Below, piece by piece: positions 55,917 through 64,000 of a stretch of DNA of 64,000 bases. The translations under genes were made by a program, and so were the position numbers. The notes beneath the pieces are model-generated. The model ran no database searches, was not told the DNA's origin, and saw only the letters and a list, made by a program, of their open reading frames with translations. Source of the DNA: Sphingomonas sp. Leaf412 (GTDB taxonomy: Bacteria; Pseudomonadota; Alphaproteobacteria; Sphingomonadales; Sphingomonadaceae); the NCBI RefSeq assembly GCF_001425405.1, contig NZ_LMQP01000001.1, positions 165,801 to 229,800 on the forward strand, in the 5' to 3' direction. Positions within the stretch are counted from its first letter, which is position 1; every line of letters begins with the position of its first letter.

Positions 55917-56226
55917 GATAGTTTCCCAGACCAGCGACCGCCCTCTTGCGGGTCCGGGAGGCTGGTCACCGCCCCGGCCCGTTGCCCGGACGCCAAGGCG
56001 CTGAAAGCGGACAGGGCAAGCGCGATCCGACGAGGCAGCGCGGACGAGCGTCGAACCGAAGGAATCGCGCGATGCGAATGGAACGCGACGGCCCGATCGG
56101 CGTTACCGCTACCCATCTTAAAATGGCTGAATGCCCGCGCTCAAGCGAACCGTTCGCCGACCCGTGCCGGTTGGAATACGATCCTTCCGCACGCGATACC
56201 CTTGCCGGGCAGTAGCCAAAGCACCT
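55917..56226. other. Intergenic region upstream of the beta-helix gene
   Basis: This 310-base gap holds no gene I can support. An inverted repeat GACCAGC / GCTGGTC (55929-55967) lies just upstream of the beta-helix start and could fold the mRNA leader. A short plus-strand reading frame here has no ribosome site or coding character. Confidence 0.5.
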
Positions 56227-57252
56227 TCACGGCAAAAGCAGCGACGCATCTCCGTAGGAATAGAAGCGGTAGCCCTCCTCAACGGCATGGGCGTACGCCG
56301 CCTGCATCCGATCGAGCCCCATCAGCGCCGATACCAGCATGAACAATGTCGACCGCGGCAGGTGGAAGTTCGTCACCAGGCCGTCGATGCCGCGGAAGCG
56401 GTAACCGGGGGTGATGAAGATCGCGGTGTCGCCCTCGAACGGAGCGATCGTGCCGTCCTCCCCGCAGGCGCTCTCGATCAGGCGCAGGCTGGTGGTGCCG
56501 ACCGCGATCACGCGGCCGCCCCGTGCGCGCACCGCGTTCAGGCGATCGGCGGTGGCGGCGTCGAGCCTCCCCCATTCGGCGTGCATCGCATGGTCGCGCG
56601 TATCCGTCGCCTTCACCGGCAGGAACGTGCCCGCCCCGACATGGAGCGTCAGCGTCTCGTGCCCCACCCCCGCCGCCTGTAGCGCCGCCATCAACGCGGG
56701 GGTGAAGTGCAGCGCCGCCGTCGGTGCCGCCACCGCGCCGGGTTCGCTGGCGAAGATCGTCTGGTAATCGTCGGCGTCGCGCGCATCGGGCGTGCGCCGG
56801 CCCGCGATATAGGGGGGCAGCGGCATCCGCCCCGCGCGTTGCAGCAGCAGTTCGACCGGCTCCTCGCCCAGGAAGTCGAACGCCACGCTGCCGTCCGCGC
56901 CGCGGTCGCCCACCGTCGCGGCGACGTCATGGCCGAAATCGACGACGTCCCCGTCGCGCAGTCGCCGGGCGTTGCGGACGAACGCGCGCCAGCGGCGCGG
57001 CCCCTCGCGCTTGTGCAGCGTCACGCCGATGCGCGCGTCGCCGCGCCGCCCGTCCAGCTGCGCCGGGATCACGCGCGTGTCGTTGAACACCAGCATGTCG
57101 CCCGCGCGCAACGCCGCGGGCAGGTCGGACACGTGCCGGTCCGCCATGCCGTCGCCGTCCACGACCAGCATCCGCGCCGCATCGCGCGGCTGCGCGGGGC
57201 GGAGCGCGATCCGCTCCGGCGGCAGCGCGAAGTCGAACAGGTCGACGTCCAC
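56227..57252 (-). CDS. queA: tRNA preQ1 34 S-adenosylmethionine ribosyltransferase-isomerase
   Basis: This 341-residue enzyme transfers ribose from S-adenosylmethionine to preQ1 in tRNA, making epoxyqueuosine. Signatures are the start [63 protein letters not shown] and [19 protein letters not shown] start with GAGG upstream sits 10 bases after the cyclophilin stop. Confidence 0.97.
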   Translation of the reverse strand: MDVDLFDFALPPERIALRPAQPRDAARMLVVDGDGMADRHVSDLPAALRAGDMLVFNDTRVIPAQLDGRRGDARIGVTLHKREGPRRWRAFVRNARRLRDGDVVDFGHDVAATVGDRGADGSVAFDFLGEEPVELLLQRAGRMPLPPYIAGRRTPDARDADDYQTIFASEPGAVAAPTAALHFTPALMAALQAAGVGHETLTLHVGAGTFLPVKATDTRDHAMHAEWGRLDAATADRLNAVRARGGRVIAVGTTSLRLIESACGEDGTIAPFEGDTAIFITPGYRFRGIDGLVTNFHLPRSTLFMLVSALMGLDRMQAAYAHAVEEGYRFYSYGDASLLLP

Positions 57253-57262
57253 GGCGCGGGCC

Positions 57263-58024
57263 TCAGCGGCGGCGGGGCGGGGTCTTGGCCGGCGGCTTCG
57301 CCGACGCGGCGGGCGTCGTGCCGGGCAGCGTCGGGACCGCCAGCGCGGGAAGCGCCGCCGGAACGAACGCGGGCGGATTGTCGCCGGCGATATAGGCGTG
57401 GACGATGCGCGTCGGGTTCGCGGGCGGTTCGCCGCGCTCGATCGCGTCGACGAACTGCATCCCGTCCACGACGCGGCCGAACACGGTATATTTGCGGTCC
57501 AGCTGCAACCGCGGCTGCATGACGATGTAGAACTGGCTGTTCGCGCTGTCCTCCGACTGCGCGCGCGCCGCCGCGACCGCGCCGCGAACGTGCGGCAGCG
57601 TGTTGAACTCCGCCTTCAGGTCCGGCAGCGTCGACCCACCGGTGCCGTCGCCCTTCGGATCGCCGCCCTGCGCCATGAAGCCGTCGATGACGCGGTGGAA
57701 GACGAGGCCATCGTAGAAGCGGCTGCGCGTCAGCGTCTTGATCCGTTCCACCGTCTGCGGCGCGACGTCGGGCCGCAGCCAGATGCGTACCCGCCCGCCG
57801 GTCGACAGATCGAGCAGCCAGGTGTTCGCCGGATCGTCGAACGCAGGCGTCGGCACCGCGGACACCGCGGGAACCGGCGTGGCCGGAGCCGCGGTTGCCG
57901 CCGGTGCCTGTGCGGCGACGGACGGCTGCGCCGGGGGCGCGGGCACCTGTCCGGGGGGCTGGGCGGTGGCGGGACCGGCGAGCAGCAGCGCGATCGACGC
58001 GGCGATATAGGCGAACGGACGCAT
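57263..58024 (-). CDS. Periplasmic cyclophilin-type peptidyl-prolyl isomerase
   Basis: This 253-residue protein has a signal peptide ([21 protein letters not shown]), a Pro/Ala-rich spacer and a cyclophilin domain (about 75-225). Active-site segments [27 protein letters not shown] and the [10 protein letters not shown] stretch are visible in pieces. It folds exported proteins. A Pro/Lys-rich tail ends it. It lies in a row with queA on the same strand, which is common in sphingomonads. The Shine-Dalgarno at 58024 is weak, but the signal peptide supports this ATG. Confidence 0.93.
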   Translation of the reverse strand: MRPFAYIAASIALLLAGPATAQPPGQVPAPPAQPSVAAQAPAATAAPATPVPAVSAVPTPAFDDPANTWLLDLSTGGRVRIWLRPDVAPQTVERIKTLTRSRFYDGLVFHRVIDGFMAQGGDPKGDGTGGSTLPDLKAEFNTLPHVRGAVAAARAQSEDSANSQFYIVMQPRLQLDRKYTVFGRVVDGMQFVDAIERGEPPANPTRIVHAYIAGDNPPAFVPAALPALAVPTLPGTTPAASAKPPAKTPPRRR

Positions 58025-58099
58025 GGCGACTTTCGGATGGATCGGATGGGGCGCCGCGGCTCTAGACCAGATCGCCGCTTGCGCCAACGTGAATGGCGC

Positions 58100-58603
58100 T
58101 CAGCTGCCCCGCCGCCCGATGACGTCGACCCGCGCCATCACCTCGCCGCGGACGGCCGGGGTCACGAACTTCCCGATCTCCCCGCCGTAGATCGCGATCT
58201 CCTTCACCAGCTTCGACGCGATCGGCTGCAACCCCACGTCCGCCATCAGGAACACGGTCTCGATGCGCGAATTCAGCTGCTGGTTCATCCCCGCCATCTG
58301 ATATTCGTATTCGAAATCCGCGACCGCGCGCAGCCCGCGCACGATCATGGTCGCGCCTTCGCGCTCCGCAAAGTCCATCAGCAGCGAATCGAACGTCACG
58401 ACGCGGATGTCGCCCGCCAGTCCCGCGACCTCGCGCTCCACGATCGCGACGCGCTCCTCGACCGTGAACATCGGCGACTTGCTGGGGTTCGTCGTCACCC
58501 CGACGACGAGCTGGTCGACCAGCTTCGCGCCGCGGCGGATGATGTCCATGTGGCCCAGGGTGATGGGGTCGAACGTGCCGGGATAGACGCCGATGCGGTT
58601 CAT
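58100..58603 (-). CDS. coaD: Phosphopantetheine adenylyltransferase
   Basis: This 167-residue enzyme makes dephospho-CoA from phosphopantetheine and ATP. The nucleotidyltransferase motif GTFDPITLGHMDII, the middle VRGLRAVADFEYEYQMAGMN and the later VGLQPIASKLVKEIAIYGG are diagnostic. The end has about 8 more residues than E. coli CoaD. It follows ispA by 4 bases, so the two are probably co-transcribed. Confidence 0.97.
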   Translation of the reverse strand: MNRIGVYPGTFDPITLGHMDIIRRGAKLVDQLVVGVTTNPSKSPMFTVEERVAIVEREVAGLAGDIRVVTFDSLLMDFAEREGATMIVRGLRAVADFEYEYQMAGMNQQLNSRIETVFLMADVGLQPIASKLVKEIAIYGGEIGKFVTPAVRGEVMARVDVIGRRGS

Positions 58604-58607
58604 ATGG

Positions 58608-59516
58608 TCACCGATCCCTCTCGATCACATATCGCGCGATGGCGCGCAGCAGGTCGGCCTCGTGGCCGTAGGAGCGCAGATGCTCGATCGCCTGCGCGAC
58701 CAGCAGGTGCGATTGCGCGCGCGCACGATCGATGCCCAGCAGGGAGACGAACGTCTCCTTCCCCTGCTCGCCGTCCTTGCGCAGTTTCTTGCCCGCCAGC
58801 GCCTCGTCGCCCTCGACGTCCATCAGGTCGTCGACGATCTGGAACGCGAGGCCCAGGTCGTGGGCATAGCCGCGCAGGTGGACGCGCCCCTCGTCCGCCA
58901 CGCGGCCCAGGATCGCGCCCGCCTCCACCGCCGCGGCGATCAGCGCGCCGGTCTTCATCTGCTGCAACCGCGTGACGGTGCCCAGGTCGAACGCGCCGCC
59001 CGCCTTCTGGGCGGCGTCGGCGGCCAGGTCCATCGCCTGCCCCCCCGCCATGCCCGTAGGGCCGGATGCACGCGCCAGGTCCATGACCAGTTCGGCGCGC
59101 ACGAACGGATCGGGATGCGTCGCGGGATCGGCCAGCACCTCGAACGCCAGCGCGTGCAGGCAATCGCCCGCCAGGATCGCGGTCGCCTCGTCATAGGCGG
59201 TGTGGACCGTCGCCTTGCCATGGCGCAGGTCGTCGTCGTCCATCGCGGGCAGATCGTCGTGGATCAGCGAATAGACATGGATCGCCTCCAGCGCGACCGC
59301 GACCCGCCCCGCGGCCTCGCGCGAGACGTCGAACAGGCGCGCGGTGGCGTGCACCAGCAGCGGGCGCAACCGCTTGCCCCCGCCGATCGCGGCGTGGCGC
59401 ATCGCCTCGTACAGACGCGCGCGCGCATCGTCGGGCACGGGCAGCAGCGCGTCGAAGCGACGATCCACCTCCGCCTGCACCTCGGCAAGCGCATCACGGA
59501 GCAGCGCGTCCTTCAT
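58608..59516 (-). CDS. ispA: Geranylgeranyl/farnesyl diphosphate synthase
   Basis: This 302-residue prenyltransferase makes farnesyl diphosphate for quinones, bactoprenol and carotenoids. The first aspartate-rich motif is DDLPAMDDDDLRHG, the second is DDLMDVEGD, with GGKRLRP near the start and the MAGGQAMDL segment. The ATG overlaps the xseB stop by 4 nt, the usual xseB-ispA order. Confidence 0.95.
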   Translation of the reverse strand: MKDALLRDALAEVQAEVDRRFDALLPVPDDARARLYEAMRHAAIGGGKRLRPLLVHATARLFDVSREAAGRVAVALEAIHVYSLIHDDLPAMDDDDLRHGKATVHTAYDEATAILAGDCLHALAFEVLADPATHPDPFVRAELVMDLARASGPTGMAGGQAMDLAADAAQKAGGAFDLGTVTRLQQMKTGALIAAAVEAGAILGRVADEGRVHLRGYAHDLGLAFQIVDDLMDVEGDEALAGKKLRKDGEQGKETFVSLLGIDRARAQSHLLVAQAIEHLRSYGHEADLLRAIARYVIERDR

Positions 59517-59779
59517 CTGTCGTCGGTGGGCGCGGGGTCGAACGGCTTCGTGCCCGCGGGCGCGCCGTCGCTGCCCAGGCGGATCGATTCGATCCGCGCC
59601 TGCGCCGCGTCCAGCCGTTGCGCGCAATGGCCGCGCAGCGCGCTGCCGCGTTCGTACAGCGCGATGGCGTCGTCGAGCGGGGTGTCGCCGGATTCCAGCC
59701 GCCCGACGATCTGCTCGAGCTCCTTGAGCGCGGCCTCGAACGACAGGCTTTCGATCGGTGCGGGGGGAGAATGATCCAT
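59513..59779 (-). CDS. xseB: Exodeoxyribonuclease VII small subunit
   Basis: This 88-residue protein has the XseB signature FEAALKELEQIVGRLESGDTPLDDAIALYERG (in pieces), which forms the small-subunit coiled coil. It is translated just ahead of ispA, as in many proteobacteria. A short Pro-rich tail follows. Confidence 0.94.
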   Translation of the reverse strand: MDHSPPAPIESLSFEAALKELEQIVGRLESGDTPLDDAIALYERGSALRGHCAQRLDAAQARIESIRLGSDGAPAGTKPFDPAPTDDR

Positions 59780-59868
59780 CTGGCGACGGGCTATGCGGCA
59801 CGTCGCGTCGCGCGGTCAAGGAGGCCGCCGCCACGGATATCGCCTCGCCCCGGTGCGTTGCGTCGCCC

Positions 59869-61227
59869 ATGTTCCAGAGTATCGACCCCGCGACCGGCAC
59901 GCCCGGCGCCACCTTCGCCCCATTGACGACCGACGAGATCGAGGAGCGCGTCGCCCGCGCGCACGCCGCCTTCGCGACATGGCGCGACGTGCCGCTCGCG
60001 GCGCGGGCTGCGCTGCTGGAGCGGATCGGCGACGCGTTCGAGGCGGACAAGCGCCGGCTGGCCGAGATCGCGGTGCGCGAGATGGGCAAGACGCTGGCCA
60101 GCGCGATCGCGGAGGTGGAGAAATGCGCCGCGGGCTTCCGCCATTATGCGCAGAACGGTCCCGCCATGCTGGAACCGGTCGATCATCCGGTCGCGGGCGG
60201 ATCGGCGCGCACGATCTTCCTCCCGCTCGGCCCCGTGCTGGCGGTGATGCCGTGGAACTTCCCGTACTGGCAGGTCGTCCGCTTCATGGCGCCCACCCTG
60301 CTGGCCGGGAACGTCGGCCTGCTGAAGCACGCCTCGCTGACGCAGGGGTGCGCCGCCGCGATCGAGGAGGTCGCGACCGCCGCGGGCCTGCCCGCGGGCG
60401 TGTTCCAGAGCCTCGCGATCCCGTCGTCGCGCGTCGACGCGCTGATCGCGGACCCGCGCATCGTCGCGGTGACGCTGACCGGCAGCGAGGGCGCGGGCGT
60501 TAAGGTCGCGGAGGCGGCGGGACGCCACCTGAAGAAGGTCGTGCTCGAACTCGGCGGGTCCGACCCGTTCGTCGTCATGCCCTCCGCCGACCTCGACCGG
60601 GCCGCAACGACCGCGGCGAAGGCGCGGGTCCAGAATGCGGGCCAGTCGTGCATCTGCGCGAAGCGGATGATCGTCCACACCGACGTCTACGACGCCTTCC
60701 TCGACCGGTTCGCCGCGGCGATGCGGGCGGTGACGGTCGGCGACCCGATGCACGCCGACACCGACATGGGCCCGCTGTCCAGCGTGGAGCAGCGCGATGC
60801 CGTGCTGGCGCAGGTGGCGCAGGTGCAGCAGGCGGGCGGACGGCTGTTGCTCGGCGCGGAGAAACCGGATCGCCCCGGCGCGTGGATGACGCCCGGCGTG
60901 CTGGTGGACGTACCGGTCGACGATCCGGTCGCGCAGGAGGAGGTGTTCGGCCCGGTCGCGATGGTTTTCTGCGTCGACGACATCGATGCCGCGATCCGGC
61001 TGGCGAACGACGTGCCGTTCGGCCTCGGCTCCTCGGTCTGGACGCAGGACGCGGCGGAGCGCGCGCGCTTCGAACGCGAGATCGAGGCCGGGATGACCGC
61101 GGTCAATTCCATGCTGGCCTCCTCGCCGGAGGCGCCGTTCGGCGGCATCAAGCGATCGGGCCACGGCCGCGAACTGGGCGCGTTCGGGCTGCACGAGTTC
61201 ATGAACCTGAAGACGATATCGGGCTGA
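59869..61227 (+). CDS. NAD(P)-dependent succinate-semialdehyde dehydrogenase family
   Basis: This 452-residue aldehyde dehydrogenase has MPWNFPYWQV (cofactor binding), the catalytic glutamate in VLELGGSDPF and catalytic cysteine in NAGQSCICAKR. Length and the SIDPATG start fit the Sad/YneI group of succinate-semialdehyde dehydrogenases. The ATG at 59869 is the first before the conserved start. It is a single plus-strand gene between minus-strand neighbours. Substrate specificity is inferred. Confidence 0.9.
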   Translation: MFQSIDPATGTPGATFAPLTTDEIEERVARAHAAFATWRDVPLAARAALLERIGDAFEADKRRLAEIAVREMGKTLASAIAEVEKCAAGFRHYAQNGPAMLEPVDHPVAGGSARTIFLPLGPVLAVMPWNFPYWQVVRFMAPTLLAGNVGLLKHASLTQGCAAAIEEVATAAGLPAGVFQSLAIPSSRVDALIADPRIVAVTLTGSEGAGVKVAEAAGRHLKKVVLELGGSDPFVVMPSADLDRAATTAAKARVQNAGQSCICAKRMIVHTDVYDAFLDRFAAAMRAVTVGDPMHADTDMGPLSSVEQRDAVLAQVAQVQQAGGRLLLGAEKPDRPGAWMTPGVLVDVPVDDPVAQEEVFGPVAMVFCVDDIDAAIRLANDVPFGLGSSVWTQDAAERARFEREIEAGMTAVNSMLASSPEAPFGGIKRSGHGRELGAFGLHEFMNLKTISG

Positions 61228-61237
61228 TCCCCACGCG

Positions 61238-61261
61238 CCCGGCGGCCGGCGCGGCGCCGGG
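61238..61261. terminator. Hairpin between convergent genes
   Basis: CCCGGCG / CGCCGGG forms a 7-bp perfect stem with a 10-base loop directly between the dehydrogenase and penicillin-binding protein stops. There is no T-run. Confidence 0.4.
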
Positions 61262-63421
61262 TCAGAATTCGTCCGGCCCGGGCGGCTCCTCCTCGGGACG
61301 GCGTTCGTCGCGGCGGTCGCGCGGTGGCGCTCGACGCGACGGGCCCACCTCGACCGACCCGTCGGGGTTCATCCGCGCATCGACGCCCAGCCCTTCCAGC
61401 TGCTCGTTGATGCGATCGACGGGTACGCCCGCGCGGTCCAGCACGCCGTCGGGCAGGCCGAATTCCAGCGTGGCGTTGCCCGCGTCCTGATCGCCGCCTT
61501 CCTCGATCAACGCGGGTTCCGGCTCGGGATCGCGGATGTCGAGCGCGCTGGCCATGAACTGGCGCCACATCTGCGCGGGGATGCCGCCGCCGTGCAGGCC
61601 AGGGTTCGGACTGTTGTCGTCGTTGCCGACCCAGACGCCGACGACCAGCTCGCCCGCGAAGCCGATGAACCACGCGTCGCGACCCGATTGCGACGTGCCC
61701 GTCTTGCCATAGGCCATCATCGGCAGGTTCGCCTCCCGCCCCGTGCCCCGGATGGAGGAATTGAGCAGCGACAGCATGTTCGTGCGCACCTCTTCCGACA
61801 TCCGCGTCTGCCCGCCGGTCAGCGACTGGAACCAGGCATTGCCCTTCTGCTGCGCGGTCAGGCCGCGCGGCTTGACCGGATAGCTGCCGTTGGCGATCGC
61901 GGCATAGGCGCCGGTCAGTTCCAGCAGCGACACCTCCGACGTGCCCAGCCCGATCGTCGCCTCGTTCGCGATCGGCGTCGTGATGCCCAGGTCGCGGGCG
62001 GCCCGCACGACGTTGCGTACGCCCACCTGCTGCGTCAGCCGCGCGGCGGCCACGTTCGACGACCGCGCGAAAGCGCGGGCGAGGCTGATCTCGCCCAGGT
62101 AGCGGCCGTCGTCGTTCTTCGGCTTCCACCCCGCGATCTCGACCGGCGTATCGTCGACGGTGGAGGCGGGGTTCATGCCCGCGCGCATCGCGGCGAGGTA
62201 GACGAACAGCTTGAAGGTGGAGCCCGGCTGGCGCTTCGCCTGCACCGCGCGGTTGAAGGGCGACGCCTTGTAGTCGCGCCCGCCGACCATCGCGACGACC
62301 TCGCCGTTGGTCTTCATCGCGACGATCGCGGCCTGCGCCTTGCGCAGCCCCGCCTGCCGCACGATCCGCTCCGCCGTCGCCTGCAATTCGGCGTCCAGCG
62401 TGGTGCGGACCGTCGCCTCGTCCTGGATCTCCCCGGCCTGGTCGCGCGCCTCGGGCAGGACCCAGTCCGCGAAATAGGTGCCCGACGGCACCGTCTTGGC
62501 CACCGCGGGCAGGACCCGCTGCGGCTGCACCGCATCCGCCTCGCGCTTCGTCAGGAAACCCGCATCGACCATCGCGGCCACGACCACCGCCTGCCGCGCG
62601 CGCGCACCCTTCAGGTTGCCGGTCGGCGCCAGCCGCGACGGCGCCTTGACGAGGCCCGCCAGCATCGCCGCCTGCCCGACGTTCATCCGCTCGGGCGTGC
62701 GCCCGAAATAATGCTTCGCCGCCGCGCGGATGCCGTAGACGTTGTCGCCGAAATACACGTTGGACAGGTAGCGCGACAGGATCTCGTCCTTGGTCAGCCA
62801 CGCCTCCAGCCAGAACGCGATCATGACCTCGCGGATCTTGCGCGCCGCGGTGCGGTCCGAATCGAGGAAGGCGTTCTTCGCCAGCTGCTGCGTGATCGTC
62901 GACCCGCCCTGCCGCACCCCGCCCGACCCGACGTTGGCCCATGCCGCGCGCGCGATGCCGCGCGGGTCGATGCCCCAGTGCGAATAGAAGCGCCGGTCCT
63001 CGATCGCCAGGAACGCCTCGCGCACGTGCGGCGGCAGCGTGGCGGCGTCGACCGGCGCGCCGATGACCGCGCCGCGCCGCGCGATCGGCTTGCCCGCATT
63101 GTCGGTCAGCGTGATCGACGGCGGCGTCGGCGGCTTCAGCGATTGCGACAGCGGCGCGGTGATCGCCAGCCACGCCACCAGCGCGAAGAACAGGACCAGC
63201 AGCGCGGCCAACCCGCGGACGATCCACTTGCCGATATTGCGCGGACGGCGCGGGGGCTCCCCCCCGCCGGGCGGCGCATCGAACCGCGGCGGCTCCGGCG
63301 CGGCGCCGGTCCACGGATCGAACGACGGCAGGGGGCCGGACGGCGGCGCAGGGGGCTGGCCGGCGGGCTGGCCCGGTCCGTGGTTGTACCGCACGCGGCC
63401 GGAATCATAAGGTGGGTTCAT
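61262..63421 (-). CDS. Class A penicillin-binding protein (PBP1A family)
   Basis: This 719-residue bifunctional enzyme builds peptidoglycan in the periplasm. A Pro/Gly-rich cytoplasmic N-terminus (1-62) leads to one membrane helix (about 67-88). The glycosyltransferase domain has catalytic Glu141 (AIEDRRFYSHWGID) and GGSTITQQLAKN. The transpeptidase domain has the serine motif STFK (401-404), SSN (454-456) and KTGTS near 590. An acidic Glu/Pro-rich tail ends it. It is divergent from the reductase gene. Confidence 0.95.
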   Translation of the reverse strand: MNPPYDSGRVRYNHGPGQPAGQPPAPPSGPLPSFDPWTGAAPEPPRFDAPPGGGEPPRRPRNIGKWIVRGLAALLVLFFALVAWLAITAPLSQSLKPPTPPSITLTDNAGKPIARRGAVIGAPVDAATLPPHVREAFLAIEDRRFYSHWGIDPRGIARAAWANVGSGGVRQGGSTITQQLAKNAFLDSDRTAARKIREVMIAFWLEAWLTKDEILSRYLSNVYFGDNVYGIRAAAKHYFGRTPERMNVGQAAMLAGLVKAPSRLAPTGNLKGARARQAVVVAAMVDAGFLTKREADAVQPQRVLPAVAKTVPSGTYFADWVLPEARDQAGEIQDEATVRTTLDAELQATAERIVRQAGLRKAQAAIVAMKTNGEVVAMVGGRDYKASPFNRAVQAKRQPGSTFKLFVYLAAMRAGMNPASTVDDTPVEIAGWKPKNDDGRYLGEISLARAFARSSNVAAARLTQQVGVRNVVRAARDLGITTPIANEATIGLGTSEVSLLELTGAYAAIANGSYPVKPRGLTAQQKGNAWFQSLTGGQTRMSEEVRTNMLSLLNSSIRGTGREANLPMMAYGKTGTSQSGRDAWFIGFAGELVVGVWVGNDDNSPNPGLHGGGIPAQMWRQFMASALDIRDPEPEPALIEEGGDQDAGNATLEFGLPDGVLDRAGVPVDRINEQLEGLGVDARMNPDGSVEVGPSRRAPPRDRRDERRPEEEPPGPDEF

Positions 63422-63491
63422 GGCGCAGACGGTGTTTTACGGGAATACGACAGTTGCCGCAAGCGGCGGCGACGTGCCACAGCGTAGCGCG

Positions 63492-64000
63492 ATGGAAGAA
63501 CGAGCGAAAGACGCGCCGCCGCTGGTGGTGGGCATCGGGGGCACGATCGGCGGCGTTTCGTCGACCGAGCGCGCGTTGCGCATCGCGCTGGATGCGGCGG
63601 CGGCGCAGGGATTCCGCACGCGCATGTTCGGCGGCGCAGACATGGCGATGCTCCCGCTGTACGATCCGCGCGCCACGACGCGGACCGCGGAGGAGCGCGC
63701 GTTCGTCACCTGCGTCCGCTCCGCCTCCGCCGTCATCATCGCCTCGCCCGGCTATCACGGCAGCATCTCGGGCGTGGTGAAGAACGCGCTGGACCTGCTG
63801 GAGGAGACGGCGAAGGACGCGCGCCCGTATCTGGCGGACGTGCCCGTCGGGCTGATCGCCACCGCCTATGGCTGGCAGGCGACCGGATCGACGATCGCGG
63901 CGCTGCGCTCGATCGTCCACGCGCTGCGCGGGTGGCCGACCCCCTTCGCCGCCGCGATCAATACCCAGCTGACCCGGTTCGACGCCGACGGCGGCGCCAG
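63492..64000 (+). CDS. NADPH-dependent FMN reductase family protein, 3' end outside window
   Basis: The frame is open to the end of the window, giving 169 residues without a stop. It begins with a flavodoxin-like P-loop (VVGIGGTIGGVSSTERAL), followed by IASPGYHGSISGVVKNALDLLEE, the flavin-binding segment typical of NADPH-dependent FMN reductases. It would supply reduced flavin or reduce quinones or azo compounds. An in-frame ATG at 63420 overlaps the start codon of the divergent PBP gene and would leave no room for promoters; 63492 is preferred. Reduced flavin from such an enzyme could in principle serve the halogenases in this window, but nothing links them here. Confidence 0.85.
   Translation, partial: MEERAKDAPPLVVGIGGTIGGVSSTERALRIALDAAAAQGFRTRMFGGADMAMLPLYDPRATTRTAEERAFVTCVRSASAVIIASPGYHGSISGVVKNALDLLEETAKDARPYLADVPVGLIATAYGWQATGSTIAALRSIVHALRGWPTPFAAAINTQLTRFDADGGA

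Noticed and set aside
55946..56215. Short plus-strand frame of 89 codons upstream of the beta-helix gene
   Set aside because: No Shine-Dalgarno, Arg/Pro-rich, no recognisable homology; treated as non-coding.

Overview
The window is high-GC chromosomal DNA from an alphaproteobacterium, most probably a sphingomonad (Sphingomonas or a close relative). This is inferred from TonB receptors paired with tryptophan-halogenase-like genes, a maltose/maltodextrin locus with LacI, MFS, GH97 and GH13 genes, an FlbD-headed flagellar cluster, and dispersed palindromic intergenic repeats. No tRNA, rRNA, CRISPR array, IS element or prophage was recognised. Genes are packed tightly and many are coupled through 1-8 nt start/stop overlaps.

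Layout. (1) 1-5135, plus strand: the end of an EAL phosphodiesterase, a LysM lipoprotein, then a Ser/Thr kinase - FHA (TagH type) - PP2C phosphatase trio like the threonine phosphorylation module of type VI secretion. No T6SS structural genes are in view. (2) 5166-15358, minus strand: transglutaminase-like protein, PHB-depolymerase-family esterase, large catalase, FAD/NAD(P)-binding protein, malic enzyme, alginate-export-family outer-membrane channel and DctA. The last three make a plausible C4-dicarboxylate uptake and oxidation group. (3) 15769-18734, plus strand: the DctB/DctD two-component pair, divergent from dctA. The DctD AAA+ domain is degenerate. (4) 19072-35211, minus strand: an 18-gene flagellar cluster, flbD-fliEFGHIJKLMNOPQR-flhB-fliD-fliS, with flagellin fliC divergent at 35479. 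It encodes export gate, MS ring, C ring, ATPase complex, hook-length control and filament cap. flhA, flg, mot and che genes must lie elsewhere.

(5) 37232-52507: a maltodextrin locus. A minus-strand run, alpha-amylase - GH13 glucosidase - GH97 glucosidase - halogenase-like flavoprotein - MFS transporter, is divergent from a LacI regulator. A second group holds a DUF6445-like protein, a large TonB-dependent receptor and a second halogenase-like flavoprotein. The same 12-bp palindrome-centred sequence lies upstream of both the amylase and the receptor, so one LacI protein probably controls both. Starch fragments would enter through the receptor, be cut in the periplasm by amylase and glucosidases, and cross the inner membrane through the MFS carrier. 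The role of the two halogenases and the DUF6445-like protein is unknown, and they are the most interesting part of the window.

(6) 52665-55006, plus strand: an HD-GYP phosphodiesterase and a GGDEF cyclase in one overlapping pair (cyclic di-GMP turnover). (7) 55044-64000: a secreted beta-helix protein and housekeeping genes queA, a periplasmic cyclophilin, coaD, ispA and xseB, then a succinate-semialdehyde-type dehydrogenase, a class A penicillin-binding protein and the start of an FMN reductase cut by the window end.

Start codons were chosen by Shine-Dalgarno sequence, signal peptide and overlap with the upstream stop. Homology statements come from motif recognition, not database searches.
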